Below are positions 27,301-37,704 of a stretch of DNA of 64,000 nt, in pieces. Under the pieces are notes generated by a model. It searched no databases. It was not told the origin of the DNA and saw only the letters and a list, made by a program, of their open reading frames with translations. Both the position numbers and the translations under genes were made by a program. The stretch's first letter is position 1, and every line of letters starts with the position of its first letter. This DNA is from Mycteria americana (Eukaryota; Chordata; Aves; Ciconiiformes; Ciconiidae). The stretch lies in assembly GCF_035582795.1 (NCBI RefSeq), contig NC_134368.1:9322501-9386500 (forward strand). Reading direction: 5' to 3'.

Positions 27301-30300
27301 TCTTGATTTAAGTGCCACAAATCACGGACTCTGAAGCCCAAAGTGGAATGACAGAGAAAGCAAGAAATCCAGGTTTTGATTTGTTAGTTACTGATGAATC
27401 ACTGAAGACTGTTTTCCCTTACCAATACTTAAATGCAAGGCTTTATTCAGTCCTCATTCAAAGCTGTTATTTCCTGGTATCAATTAACTTCACACTGGCC
27501 TAGCAACACAGTCACCTGAAGTGTCACAGGGAGCTGATTAATACAGAATTTATTTAAAGTATGTTTGCTACTAGCAACAGCAATAAACAAAGGGAACATC
27601 TAGCTTTAAATTTTCCCTAACTAAATTTGCTCGTATGCAATTTTCTCTTTAATAAAAATCAATTGAGTCAAGTTTTCTTCACTTACTGTTCCTATAAATT
27701 TAAGAGAACTAAAGCTGTGTGCTGATCTACACATACGTCAGGAATAAATAAGAGTTTATTTGGAAATGTGCAACATAGTGCAACTTACTTTGGAACTTCT
27801 TTAATATATCTGTCATATGCAAGGGTATTCTTTCCAAAATTGATCTGTTTTTGTCTTCTCCTCAGAACCACTTCATCTGTCTCCCTTTCAGCTGGATTAG
27901 CAGAATCACTTGAAACAGAACTTAAAAATAAAAATTAGAATTAAGTTGAAAAGAACCTTTATATAACATGTTGTAAAGCTATTAACACATACTCTAGAAC
28001 TATATGTATTCTTACTCTGATATACAGCAAGCACAACTCTTACCTCACCAGTCTACAAGAGTGAAAGTTGTGCTAACCAAATGAATCATTACAACAAAAA
28101 GAGTAGGTTTTGCACGTTCATGCAATTGCTCAGGTTTGTAACACGTAAAACGATACCTGATGGTACTGGTGCTAGAGCTGCCTTACTAGAAGCTTATAGG
28201 TAGTCCCACGACAAGGAAATCAAATGATACACAATTATTGCATGTATGTGTAACAACCTCCTAACATAAATATGAAAAAGCTTAAACTCAATAAAACGAA
28301 GATGGATAATATAAAGGAGGCTAGCTTCAACGATCTAATAGCCATTTCTCTCTCCAAGGCTCGATGGCTGGTTTTCATTTTTCCTTTCACTATTCCAGTA
28401 TTTGCTCTTATGGAAAGTTGTAATGAATATGCAGTTTAAGCTGAAAAAGGAAGAGAATCTGAAATGATCATACAAGTAGCTTTTGAGATAAGACTTCTCA
28501 GTGCTACTCTCTCCTTAAGGCTTCCTTCAGGCTTGATATGAAACAGCCTGGCTGTATTTCAAACCTTCGTTAATGCATGTAAAGTAGTCGGAGAGCATCA
28601 GATAGCTATTGCTAAAACCAACACAACAATAGTTAATAGTTATGCAATACCTACTTTGTCTTTTTTTTATTTGATGTCCTCATTGTTTTGCCTTCTTCAA
28701 TTCTACCTTCCCAGTCAGGGCAACTAGAAAGAGGCCTAGAATCTTCTGGTGTTGAAGAGCTGGGAAATAATGAGAACTCAATATGACCATTTGTTGCTCA
28801 TAACGTATTTAATGAACAGAAACTTCAATAGTGGACAAAAACAGTTCCACAACTATAACACCATGGGCATGCCCCAACTCTATTTCAGTTCAAAGTCAAA
28901 CAAATTAAAACATTTCAGCTCAAGTCACCTTCAGCAGCGATGTAAGATTATCAGTTTTACTTTGCAGGGAAAGAAAATGGTCGTGAAGTGAATTTCATGT
29001 CAGAACATAGGCCTGACCACCTCTTAAAATACTCCCAGCTCAGCCAATGCAAAGGCTTCTCTCTGCTACTTGAGGACCTTCTCAATCCTGCCATTCCATC
29101 AAAAAGCACAATTCATTAAATTACTTGAGGTCAAAATCATCAGACTAGTCACTGCTCTCTGTTGTCAGCTAAGGACTTTGTAAAGGACAGAGGAGATGCT
29201 TAAGAAACAGAAAAATGCCCATCACATCAGCAGAACATTTTGTCAGACACCATCATATCCCAACATATCATTTCAAGAATGTGAAGTCTGCTGTGTAAAG
29301 CCAAAAAGGGAGTCAGGAAGCTCTTATTTAAGTAATCAGTTGGATCACTGATGTTCTCCGAGTGAAGAAACACTTACCAGGTTCCTCATTAACTTAAAAA
29401 ATATAATAAATGAAAACTGTATAATGCCGTAATATTCTGAAGTGCTGAAAACTTCTCCTTTCAGTCTGTTGGCTTCTTTCAATGTTAATGCCTCAACATT
29501 TAACATAAGTAACACAGAAGTAGATTTAGCTTAGTCTTACTTTCCCTGAACGGTTTCACATCAACAGATGAGATAAACATCTGCCAATGTCATTTTAACA
29601 CAACATAAAGATTCCACGCTAAGGAGGAACATGTCTACTCAGCAAAAGAGAAATGCAAAATGCTGCTAGCACATCCAGTTTGACTCACAATCATAACATA
29701 CTGTTCATATTTTTTATGATAGCATCAAAGACATAGAAAACACTCCTGAATACAAGTTCTTTCCTAAGCTCTTCAAAAGATTCATTTAACTGAAGCAATA
29801 TTAAACACGCCATCAGAAATGACAATCACCTTCATATAATGTAATACTCAAAGATGTATAAATTATATAAAAAGTTTTCATGTGCTCTCAGTAAAATATT
29901 TCATCTCTTCTAACTTACCTTCTACTCAGTTTTCTGAACATATCCAAGCACTCACCACTTTTCATACTTCCTGTCAGACATTAAGATACCAATCTCAACC
30001 ACTTCCTCCACCTGAGGTCTTTAGTTTAGAGTATCCAAAAGCAAAGCAAAATATTCCTAGAACTACCTACCTATAAAATTTGATCTCATCTCAAATTGTC
30101 CTTGGTATTGGACTACCAAAAAAAAAAAAAAAGTATTTACTAAAAGCTGTAGTACAGCTGAATATACTGTGTGCACTGTCATATGAAGAGACAAATGTCA
30201 TGGTTTGTCCACACTTACACATAAAGATGTGTTAAGCAAAGCATAAAAAGTAACAGCATATTGCTTCAATGGGAGTTTTATACTAATATTGAAGATTTCA

Positions 30301-32496
30301 GCAATAAAGGCCTTAAACTACTGCCTCAGTATATACCATTTCTCTCTTTCATATGAAATACTTGCTAATATTATGGCATGTATTTCAATTAGCCACACTG
30401 AATGGTCTACTCTTGCATAATGTAGAGATCGTTTGCTAGCTCTGTGCTACTGTATTACTAGAAAACATTTAATTTAATCACATCCAAGGTTTTGTTGGAT
30501 TCCTAAAGAAAGCATGCAGCAAAGTGAAGATATAAACAAACTTCACATTTATTCCTTACCTATCCAGCCATTGGTCTAAATGTCTACATTGATATTCATC
30601 AAACACCAAAGAATCTGAATCATTCCAGCTTCTACATTCCTGTTCTTGATGCCAGCAGTGTGGATGTTGCACAGAACTAGAAAATAAGAATTTTCATCAG
30701 ACATCAAGTCACTGGTAGTCACTGAACATTGCCTATACAAAATAAATCCAGACAATCTGAGCATCATAATTTATAGTTACAAATGCTGATTTGGCATAGA
30801 TATGCGATTTGCATCAACTCATTCAGGCAACACTAACTTAACAAAGGTGTCAGACAATGCAGTTGCTGAGAAAAGGTCTTTGACTAATGCAATTAAGACA
30901 TTAGTACTTTAAAATAAACTGTTAATATTTAGATAACCAGAAGTATATCGTTTCTCTATTTGCAAACAAAAAGGGGGAAGAAACCCCACGACTGAGGACC
31001 ATCACCAGTGTTTATGGAACTGCTGACATGTGCCAACATTCATAGGCTGTCCTCTGTCAGCAACGCATTATTTGACATTTATATACTGTTCTATCCTGCA
31101 CTAAACTCGTGGAAGAGGCAAATACAGAAACATCACTTCGACACAGGAAAACAGTATGTCTAAGGAGAAGTAGGTCAAACGTTTATGTGGAAACAATTTT
31201 ACCCAGGAAACTCTTTACCAGACGCTGCCGCGGAGTCCTCACAAGTACGCATGGGCCAAGAAGCTAGAGTGGGGTGCTTGCAACATGCTGGAAGGACAGC
31301 CACAGATTGCTTAAGGATTAAGCATTATCTACATTTTCCTCCTCAGTTCTGGCAGCTGTGACATCTTAAATGATAGGTTGCTAAACAAGCATCTACTAGC
31401 ACCAGACCTGGCTTCTGGACTAAGGACCACACCTGCAGTTCAGCCACCGCTTGCCTGAGAGAATGACCCTACATTGCGGACTCCACACAGTAAACATACT
31501 GTTGTTCTGTATGTGCTCTGTATGTTGTTCTGTTCTGTATGTGTGAGATCTCTGCACTTTTTAAGTCAACAAGTGAGAGGGAAGGAAAGTTTTTGTTATT
31601 TTAATCCTGGTTTAACAATCTATGTTTTCTTTCCCTTCCTCCTCCACCCTGACTGGCTTTGGGATTTTCCTGCTCCCAGAAGGCAGAGCACAAATAGCTT
31701 ACTCCTAACTATGGTTCTAGGCAGAAGGACACTTTCAACACATTCGTTTTTTGCAAAGGCAATGAATGGATAAAACCTTTCTCTAACTGCTCTCAACAAC
31801 AATTACTCACTTTAAAGACTTGAAAGAAACAGAAAAAAAAAAAGAAAAAAAGAAAAAGCACAACACCTAGCATGCCTTAAGTACAAGACTATTTGAAAAT
31901 CCAGGGAAAAATACTAACTGAAAATTATGCTTTTTAGAAATATGCCAGTATTTCTGTATCTCCAGTGCTTTGCACTCCCCGCCCACTTCAGCGTCAGCCT
32001 TAAGGCAAGCCCCGGTGACTCCCAGCCGGACTCACGGCATCTCAGCCGAGCCCACACGCTTCTCCCTGGGCTGCGGCGCATCTTCCACTCCGAGCCCAAC
32101 TCTCCCCCCGCTGCCAGAAGAGACCAAAGCAACCTCTGCAAGGAGACTCCCTCAGCGAGGCCGCCTACCCGCGGGGTGGAGGGCGGCAAGCTGCCAGCAG
32201 CTGCCTCTCCCCGCCACCCCTCGCGGGTACCGAGGAGGACGAGGCTGAAGGCGGGAAGGGTGGACGAAGCCCACCCTGCGACCTCCCCACCGCCTACCCC
32301 CACAACAGGCGTCCTGGGACAGGCAGCGCCACACCCCCGCCCCGCCCACACCCCCAGGAGCTCTACAGACTCCCTGAGGGAGCAATACCCCCCACGCCCC
32401 AGCCACCCCGGCCCTCCGCGGCAGCTCCCACCTGCGCAGCCCGCCCAGCTCCCCGCCGCCGGCGTGGCGCGGCAGGCCCCGCTGCCCGCGGAACAT
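21262..32496 (-). CDS. SLBP2: SLBP2-like histone stem-loop binding protein, 10 coding exons, 383 aa
   Basis: A second SLBP gene in tandem with SLBP. Coding exons in transcript order: 32432-32496, 30560-30676, 28655-28759, 27789-27920, 25139-25288, 24195-24332, 23404-23520, 22225-22332, 21675-21788, 21262-21367. Borders are AG/GT throughout, phases agree at each join, and the total is 1152 nt. The start [15 protein letters not shown] resembles the SLBP start. The 105-nt third exon ([15 protein letters not shown], then RIEEG), the 132-nt exon ([20 protein letters not shown]) and the 150-nt exon ([20 protein letters not shown], then WDPPTEE) have the same lengths as their SLBP counterparts, so the RNA-binding domain is complete (about residues 112-183). 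No counterpart of SLBP's 60-nt exon 4 was found, and phases allow direct joining. The tail of about 190 residues is unlike SLBP. Frog SLBP2 is oocyte-specific; a similar role here is inference. The C-terminal exons need transcript support. Confidence 0.82.
25139..25288 (-). CDS. SLBP2: SLBP2 exon, second half of RNA-binding domain
   Basis: This 150-nt exon has the same length and phase as SLBP exon 6 (5108-5257). It encodes [20 protein letters not shown], then [20 protein letters not shown] and TEETWDLQP. The TPNK loop, whose threonine is phosphorylated in the family, and the RSWDQQI helix are intact. The donor is GT|GTGTGT inside a short ACACAC run. Confidence 0.95.
25488..25650 (+). repeat. 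Old interspersed repeat fragment
   Basis: The segment around GCTGAGTCAGACCAGAGG and TTCATCCAGCCCAG resembles an old repeat common in bird and reptile genomes (GTCAGACCA..GGTCCATC.AGCCCAG). It lies in an intron of the SLBP2-like gene and abuts the solo LTR. Family assignment is uncertain from memory; a repeat-library search would settle it. Confidence 0.4.
25664..26241 (+). mobile_element. Solo LTR, same ERV superfamily, with AGTAT target duplication
   Basis: An LTR at 25669-26236 (568 bp) begins TGTACCGAGTCTGGCTGGGA and ends CAACCCACA. Direct repeats AGTAT flank it at 25664-25668 and 26237-26241. It matches the LTR at 14695 along its length but is clearly diverged. It lies in the intron between the two RNA-binding-domain exons of the SLBP2-like gene, antisense to that gene. 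No internal sequence adjoins it. Confidence 0.87.
27789..27920 (-). CDS. SLBP2: SLBP2 exon, first half of RNA-binding domain
   Basis: This 132-nt exon enters and leaves in phase 2, exactly like SLBP exon 5 (5887-6018). It encodes [20 protein letters not shown] followed by [20 protein letters not shown] and EVP. Residues that contact the histone stem-loop in the family (RRQKQI, YDRYI) are kept. INFGKNTLA replaces INYGKNTIA of SLBP, a conservative change. Confidence 0.95.
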
Positions 32497-32940
32497 GGCT
32501 GAGGCGAGCGGCGCCGCCGCCGCGGAACATGGCTGCGCCCCCCGCGCGGCGCGAGGCAGTGCGCAGGCGCCGCCCTTCCTCCCGAGAGGAGGCCGCGGTG
32601 GGTAGCGCGCAGGCGCGACATTCCTGCCGAGCTGGGGTGGCGGGGAGGGCGCTGCGCACGCGCACGAGGTCCCTTTAGGTGGTGTCACCGTCTGCGGCCC
32701 CGGAGCTGGGAAAAGGCCGTAGCCCTGGGAAGGGTGGAGGGAAAACTTGTTGCTCCTGCTAAAAAGGCGATAAGGGAGGGTGGGAGGAGGGCGTCCCGTC
32801 TTGCTGCCCACGCTGCTGTGAGGCGGCAGAGCGCAGTTTCCCTCACGCCAAGGGCACCGTTTCTCTCACCCACGGCCTCTCCCTCGCTCCCAGCCAGCGC
32901 GGGGGGCGGCTGGACCCCCAGGCCTGCTCCGCTCGCTAAT
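32497..32940 (-). promoter_or_regulatory. SLBP2 CpG-island promoter
   Basis: A CpG-rich block at about 31.97-32.93 kb covers the first coding exon and upstream sequence. The start at 32494-32496 sits in GCCATGTTCCGCG. An identical string with another ATG lies 34 nt upstream (32528-32530) in a different frame. No TATA box is seen. The long open frames on both strands in this block are compositional. Confidence 0.55.
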
Positions 32941-35900
32941 TCGTGAAAACCCAGCTCCGACATCTGAGCGTGACCTTGCTCCTTAGCCAAGGAGTCGGCT
33001 TTGGCCAAGTTAGTCTTAAGCTACATGCGGTGAGAGAAATCAGCTCAGCAAAGGGGGTTGATAGGCATCACAACGTACACTCCAGAGAAAGGTGTCCCAC
33101 ATTTCATACCACTAGTGGAATGCGCTACATTCTTCTATTGCCTGCACTCGTTCACATATCTAAGCAATGCCACCATAAAAAATGTGCTTTATACAGGACA
33201 CATCATTGCTATATGCCAGTGCTCCCCTGGAAAGACAAATTTCTAGTCATCACCCCTGCTGATTTCATGACATGCAGTGTCATCCCTTCCCCCCTGCTGG
33301 TTATGGAAAGTTGTTGGTTTTTTTTTTTTTCCTGATATACATACATAGATTTTACACACCTTCTTTCATTTATGCAACCCTCTGCATTCAGTTTATAGTA
33401 GGAAAATTCATCGAAGGAATTACCAGGTGCACCTTCAGAATTTAAGCCCTCTTTGTATTCACATGTTTTCAGCTAAAACATTGTATACAGGTAAGTCAGA
33501 CTGATTTCCACCCATATAAAGTTTACGTGGTAAACATAACTTTAAAAGGAAAAGCAGAAGTCTTACATAAAATCAATTGTATTTTTATTCAGCTCTTCAG
33601 AGAGTTTCAAAATTAACTACACATATTCATTAAGCCTTTTCCTTAAAGGCTATCCAAATAATACTGTCCATTTTAAAATAGGTAAACGATCTAGGTAAAA
33701 AAAAACAACCACAAATAACAAAACCTGCGGTATATCTTTGGAAGAAAGTGTCTTGTAATGCATGTAAGAGCTTGAACCTTTACATCTCAACTCCTTAAAT
33801 ATCTCAAATATCTTAAGAAATGGCACTCAGAACTTTAGTCAGTTATGTCTTACCGAGTTTTGCCTGACTGGAATGGTACACAGCTGCAGTCTACCAAGTT
33901 TCAACACAATAAAAATACTCATACTGAAGAGAACACATAATAACCTGGTATTTTGGTTTCAAGTTATGGCAAGCCTCATGGTAAACAACTGCATTCATAT
34001 CATGGATTCAAAATATATTCTACTTGGACAAAATGCCTTTTTTGGGTTAGCAAACTACGTTAACCTAAAAAATTAACTGATAACATATTTTGCCAATATC
34101 TTCTGGAATGCTATAAGTACAGAAATAACACAACTGTGGAAATTAATAATATAGCCACAGCCCATGTTTTCAGAAACACTTGTTCAGCTGCAGCACACAT
34201 GGAAATTTGGGCTATACATGTATACATACATATGGGGTATTTATACTGACACTGTGCACCCACATATAGACTGTCTTACTGCCATGACATTACATTTATA
34301 TAACATACTTCAGTTTACTAACATTACCTACCCCCAAGTCAGTGATGTGGAAAAGCATACACACAGCTGAAAAAGCAATGCTAAATCACTAATAATTCAA
34401 GAAAATTCTTTAAGTAAATATTTTAGCCCATCCCATTACTTGGTTCATTTTTTTCTTAGAAAAGCACTGTAAAAAGACTGATTCTAAACCCTATCCTTAT
34501 GTTTAAGAAACGTATCAAGATTGGGTGGGAGGCAATGTATTTCTTTTTACTGCAGAGATCTTCTCTAGAAACAGCCCTATACATGCATGTGGTTCTTCGT
34601 ATGATGACCTGAAGCTATCACGAAGACAAATGCCTATTTTTATACTCTATTATCGTGTTCAGTGATTTATTCAAGACAAATACGATATCACATGACTGTG
34701 CAGGGAGAGGTCATGGTTTCTCCTTCTACTGGAAGGATACTCTACTCTAGGATTCTACTCTAGGAAGAATACATCATATGGATTTTTAACAAGTTGGTTC
34801 TCTAACACAGCCTTTAAGAAGCTTACAAACTTTGGAGGCATGCCAGATTACTCTGAGAATTTAAACTTGGAAAAAAAATGCTTGTTTTAAGGAATTTAAG
34901 CCAGGCACTATTATTAACATAAATCATAATTTTATTTTGGTAATTATTACTAAGTTTTCTAAGAGGCACTTCTGTGGATAGAGCACTACCATTAAAAGAT
35001 GCAAGAGTATTATACATTTATGACTGTTACTTTGTCGTACTGTTATATTGGCAAAAGAAGTAAGATGAATAAAAGCAAAGTTCCACTGAAATGAAAACTT
35101 CCAATTAATTCAAAGCAGATTTCTGTAAAGAACTACTCCACTGCACAAGCAATTAGGAGACTAAAGCTCTTATTACATGACATACTATTGGCAACTGACC
35201 TATTTTTCTTGTATAAAACCATCTGCAACTACATGTATCTATTACCTAAGTTTCTCAAGGCCTTTACAATGTTAACTTCACACATCTTTACAATAAATAT
35301 TTTTATTCCAAACGGGAAAAGAGCTGTAGGAATCGAATGACTGTCAGTGGCAAAACCAAAACTCCAAAATCCTACCCTCTCTTCTGCAACTATTTCAAGG
35401 ACCACATCCCTTGTATCTGTGCGACATTATGTGAACTTCCCAGAAGTAAATGATACAAAATGCTTATTTGTAAAGGCTGCTGTGTAGTGAAGTGGTGCAT
35501 GTCAGATGACACCACCTGGCCCTGTAAGAATCTTCCAAAGGTTAAAAAATCCTGCAGAGACCATTTCAAACTTCCAAATCACTTTCCCACAGAAGTACTG
35601 GAAAATATTTTAAATTCGATCACTGATCAGCTCCTTGATTTTTTATTAATTTTCAGACTTGTCAACAAATCTGTCTGAAACTCGGGAACTCAATTTAATC
35701 CTATTCAGGTGAAGAGGGACATGCCACTTAAGATCTCTTTGGGAAAGAGAGCAAATCCAGTCTGTCAAATTGTCACTCTATACAATCTAAAACAACAGGT
35801 AATAAAAAACAGAAAAATCACCCTTGTTAATAGGTAGTAACAGATAATTGCATAGTAAATGTTGTATATGTAACAACTGAGATATGCTTGAGCAATTAGT

Positions 35901-37704
35901 GTCCTTAAACCCAAGCAGTTTGGACTTTTATAAGTGCATGTTATTAAAAAAAAAACAAACAAAAAAACCCAACACCAACAATATAACATATATGTTAGTT
36001 CTCAAATGATGCTGTCAAATCTGTTCTCAGTTCCTCATCCCTCTCCAAAATATGGCTTGCAGCCACATTCGTAACCATTTCCTGGCAGGCTGGCTCTAAG
36101 TGCAGTTTGGGGCATCCACCACATAACCTGTAGCTAGGCTGAGACTCTAATGAAATCTTTCATGGTTGTGCTTCCAGTACTTGTACCGTTTCTAACATCC
36201 TGCCACCTATTCCTGCTCAAAGCAGTTTTCCCTGTCAAGGTCATCAAGATGTTTTCAGTTAACCGCTGGTATGTCATCTATGCTAGTGATTTACTGATAA
36301 GATCCTTCTGATTATACAGGTGGGAGGTTATTAGGGCTTTTATTCTCCTAGACCAAAGTATTAAAATATTCCTTTCTCTCACTGTTTGACCCACCTGTCT
36401 GCCTGAGGTTACTACCCCTCTAAGATGGACAACCCAAGCAAGCAAATACCTGCATCTCAGCCCCTGCAGTGCACAGGGCAGTGTAAGAACTCGCACATTC
36501 TCCAGCAGCTTGAGGCTTTCCACCAAGCAGTATGCCAAATAATTGTTCACTGAAGGAGGTGATGGACAGCTAGAACACTAAGCACTGCATTTAGGTCTAG
36601 GAGTAGGGCTCTCTTACATGTATGGAAAATGCTTTGATTTTAATTTGCAAATTACCTTGATGCAGATCAGATCAAGAAGTGTGCATCAGTACCCTATGAA
36701 TATTAAAACAGCGACTACTGCTTATGATCAGTCTTTGAATTGCAAGCCTGAAAAACTTTTGTTAACGATGGTCATTCTTCGGGCATCTAGCATGGCAACT
36801 TACACCTTTGCGATCCTGGCATCTCTTTCAGTGGAAAGGTTACCCCTCAGAAAAAGCTTACAGGCTTTGAAATAGCTGAGCATTCTTTCAGAGTATTTAG
36901 ACAGTTCAGATGTTTGCTGCACTCCCTTCAAATGTATAAAAAAAAGTCCATCACCTAAAGAGCATCAAAACCCTAAGCAAGGTAGCTCCTGGAAACCAAC
37001 AGATTTAACTGCATAGCATTAGCAGTGCAGGTAAATGGGGTATGTTTCTGAATCCTTCTGTTGTTTGAAATAAATACATCAATCAAAAAATAAGCTAGAG
37101 GCAGATTAATGGAATAAAAGGTCCCTATGGGAGCTGTACATCTTCAGGGATTAAATTCCTTAGCCTACAGAAACTGATCCCCTTTATAAGTGGAGGGGAC
37201 CAGCAGAAAGAACACAACTGGTATACTTTTCGGTGAACACTTGCAAAGGTTAGTAAGAACTTCACAAATGGATTAAAGAAGAACAAAAGTATCAATGAAG
37301 TCTAACCAAAGTAATTTTCTCAGTTAGCCCTTTACTAAAGAATCAAAACCCATGTTAATTTTAAAAATTTAAAGAATTTAACCTACATTAAAACTGGAAA
37401 AGAGAACAGTAGTGCAAATATGGAGGGATACCCTTATTCCATCCAAGACAGAAGAAAGCAAAATATGGGTTAAAAAAAAAAAATCCAGAAACTGACATCT
37501 GGTGAATAAAAACCAAAGGTACAGGTAAAAGTGGAGGGGAACTGAAAAGATTTACATCTGTTTTCAACACGGTAAAAGAAAGCTTTGGAGTTTTTGCACC
37601 CCTGTAGAACACGAAGTCTCAGAAACAAATCTAACAGGCCTTTTAGCCAAACCCACTATGAAATACATTCAAATTTAAAAAGTTAAAACATACCCAAGTA
37701 TAAT
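32941..37704. other. Intergenic and TMEM129 3' UTR, no gene recognised
   Basis: Unique AT-rich sequence between the SLBP2 promoter and the TMEM129 stop codon. The TMEM129 3' UTR must start left of 37705; minus-strand AATAAA motifs occur near 36336, 35305, 34664, 34930 and 33583, and none is decisive. A short duplication (CTACTCTAGGA twice) lies near 34740-34765. No repeat family or coding exon was recognised. Confidence 0.45.

Noticed and set aside
28155-28190. Small possible SLBP2 exon 4 ([10 protein letters not shown])
   Set aside because: It has AG and GT borders, but its length (29 nt) breaks the reading frame between the flanking phase-2 exons, and it does not resemble SLBP exon 4.
28300-28420. 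Possible SLBP2 exon 4 reading [14 protein letters not shown] on the minus strand
   Set aside because: There is some resemblance to the SLBP exon, but no AG lies at the required position and no donor follows in phase.
31914-33008. Open frames up to 235 codons on both strands
   Set aside because: CpG island of the SLBP2 promoter; only the short first exon at 32432-32496 fits a spliced gene.
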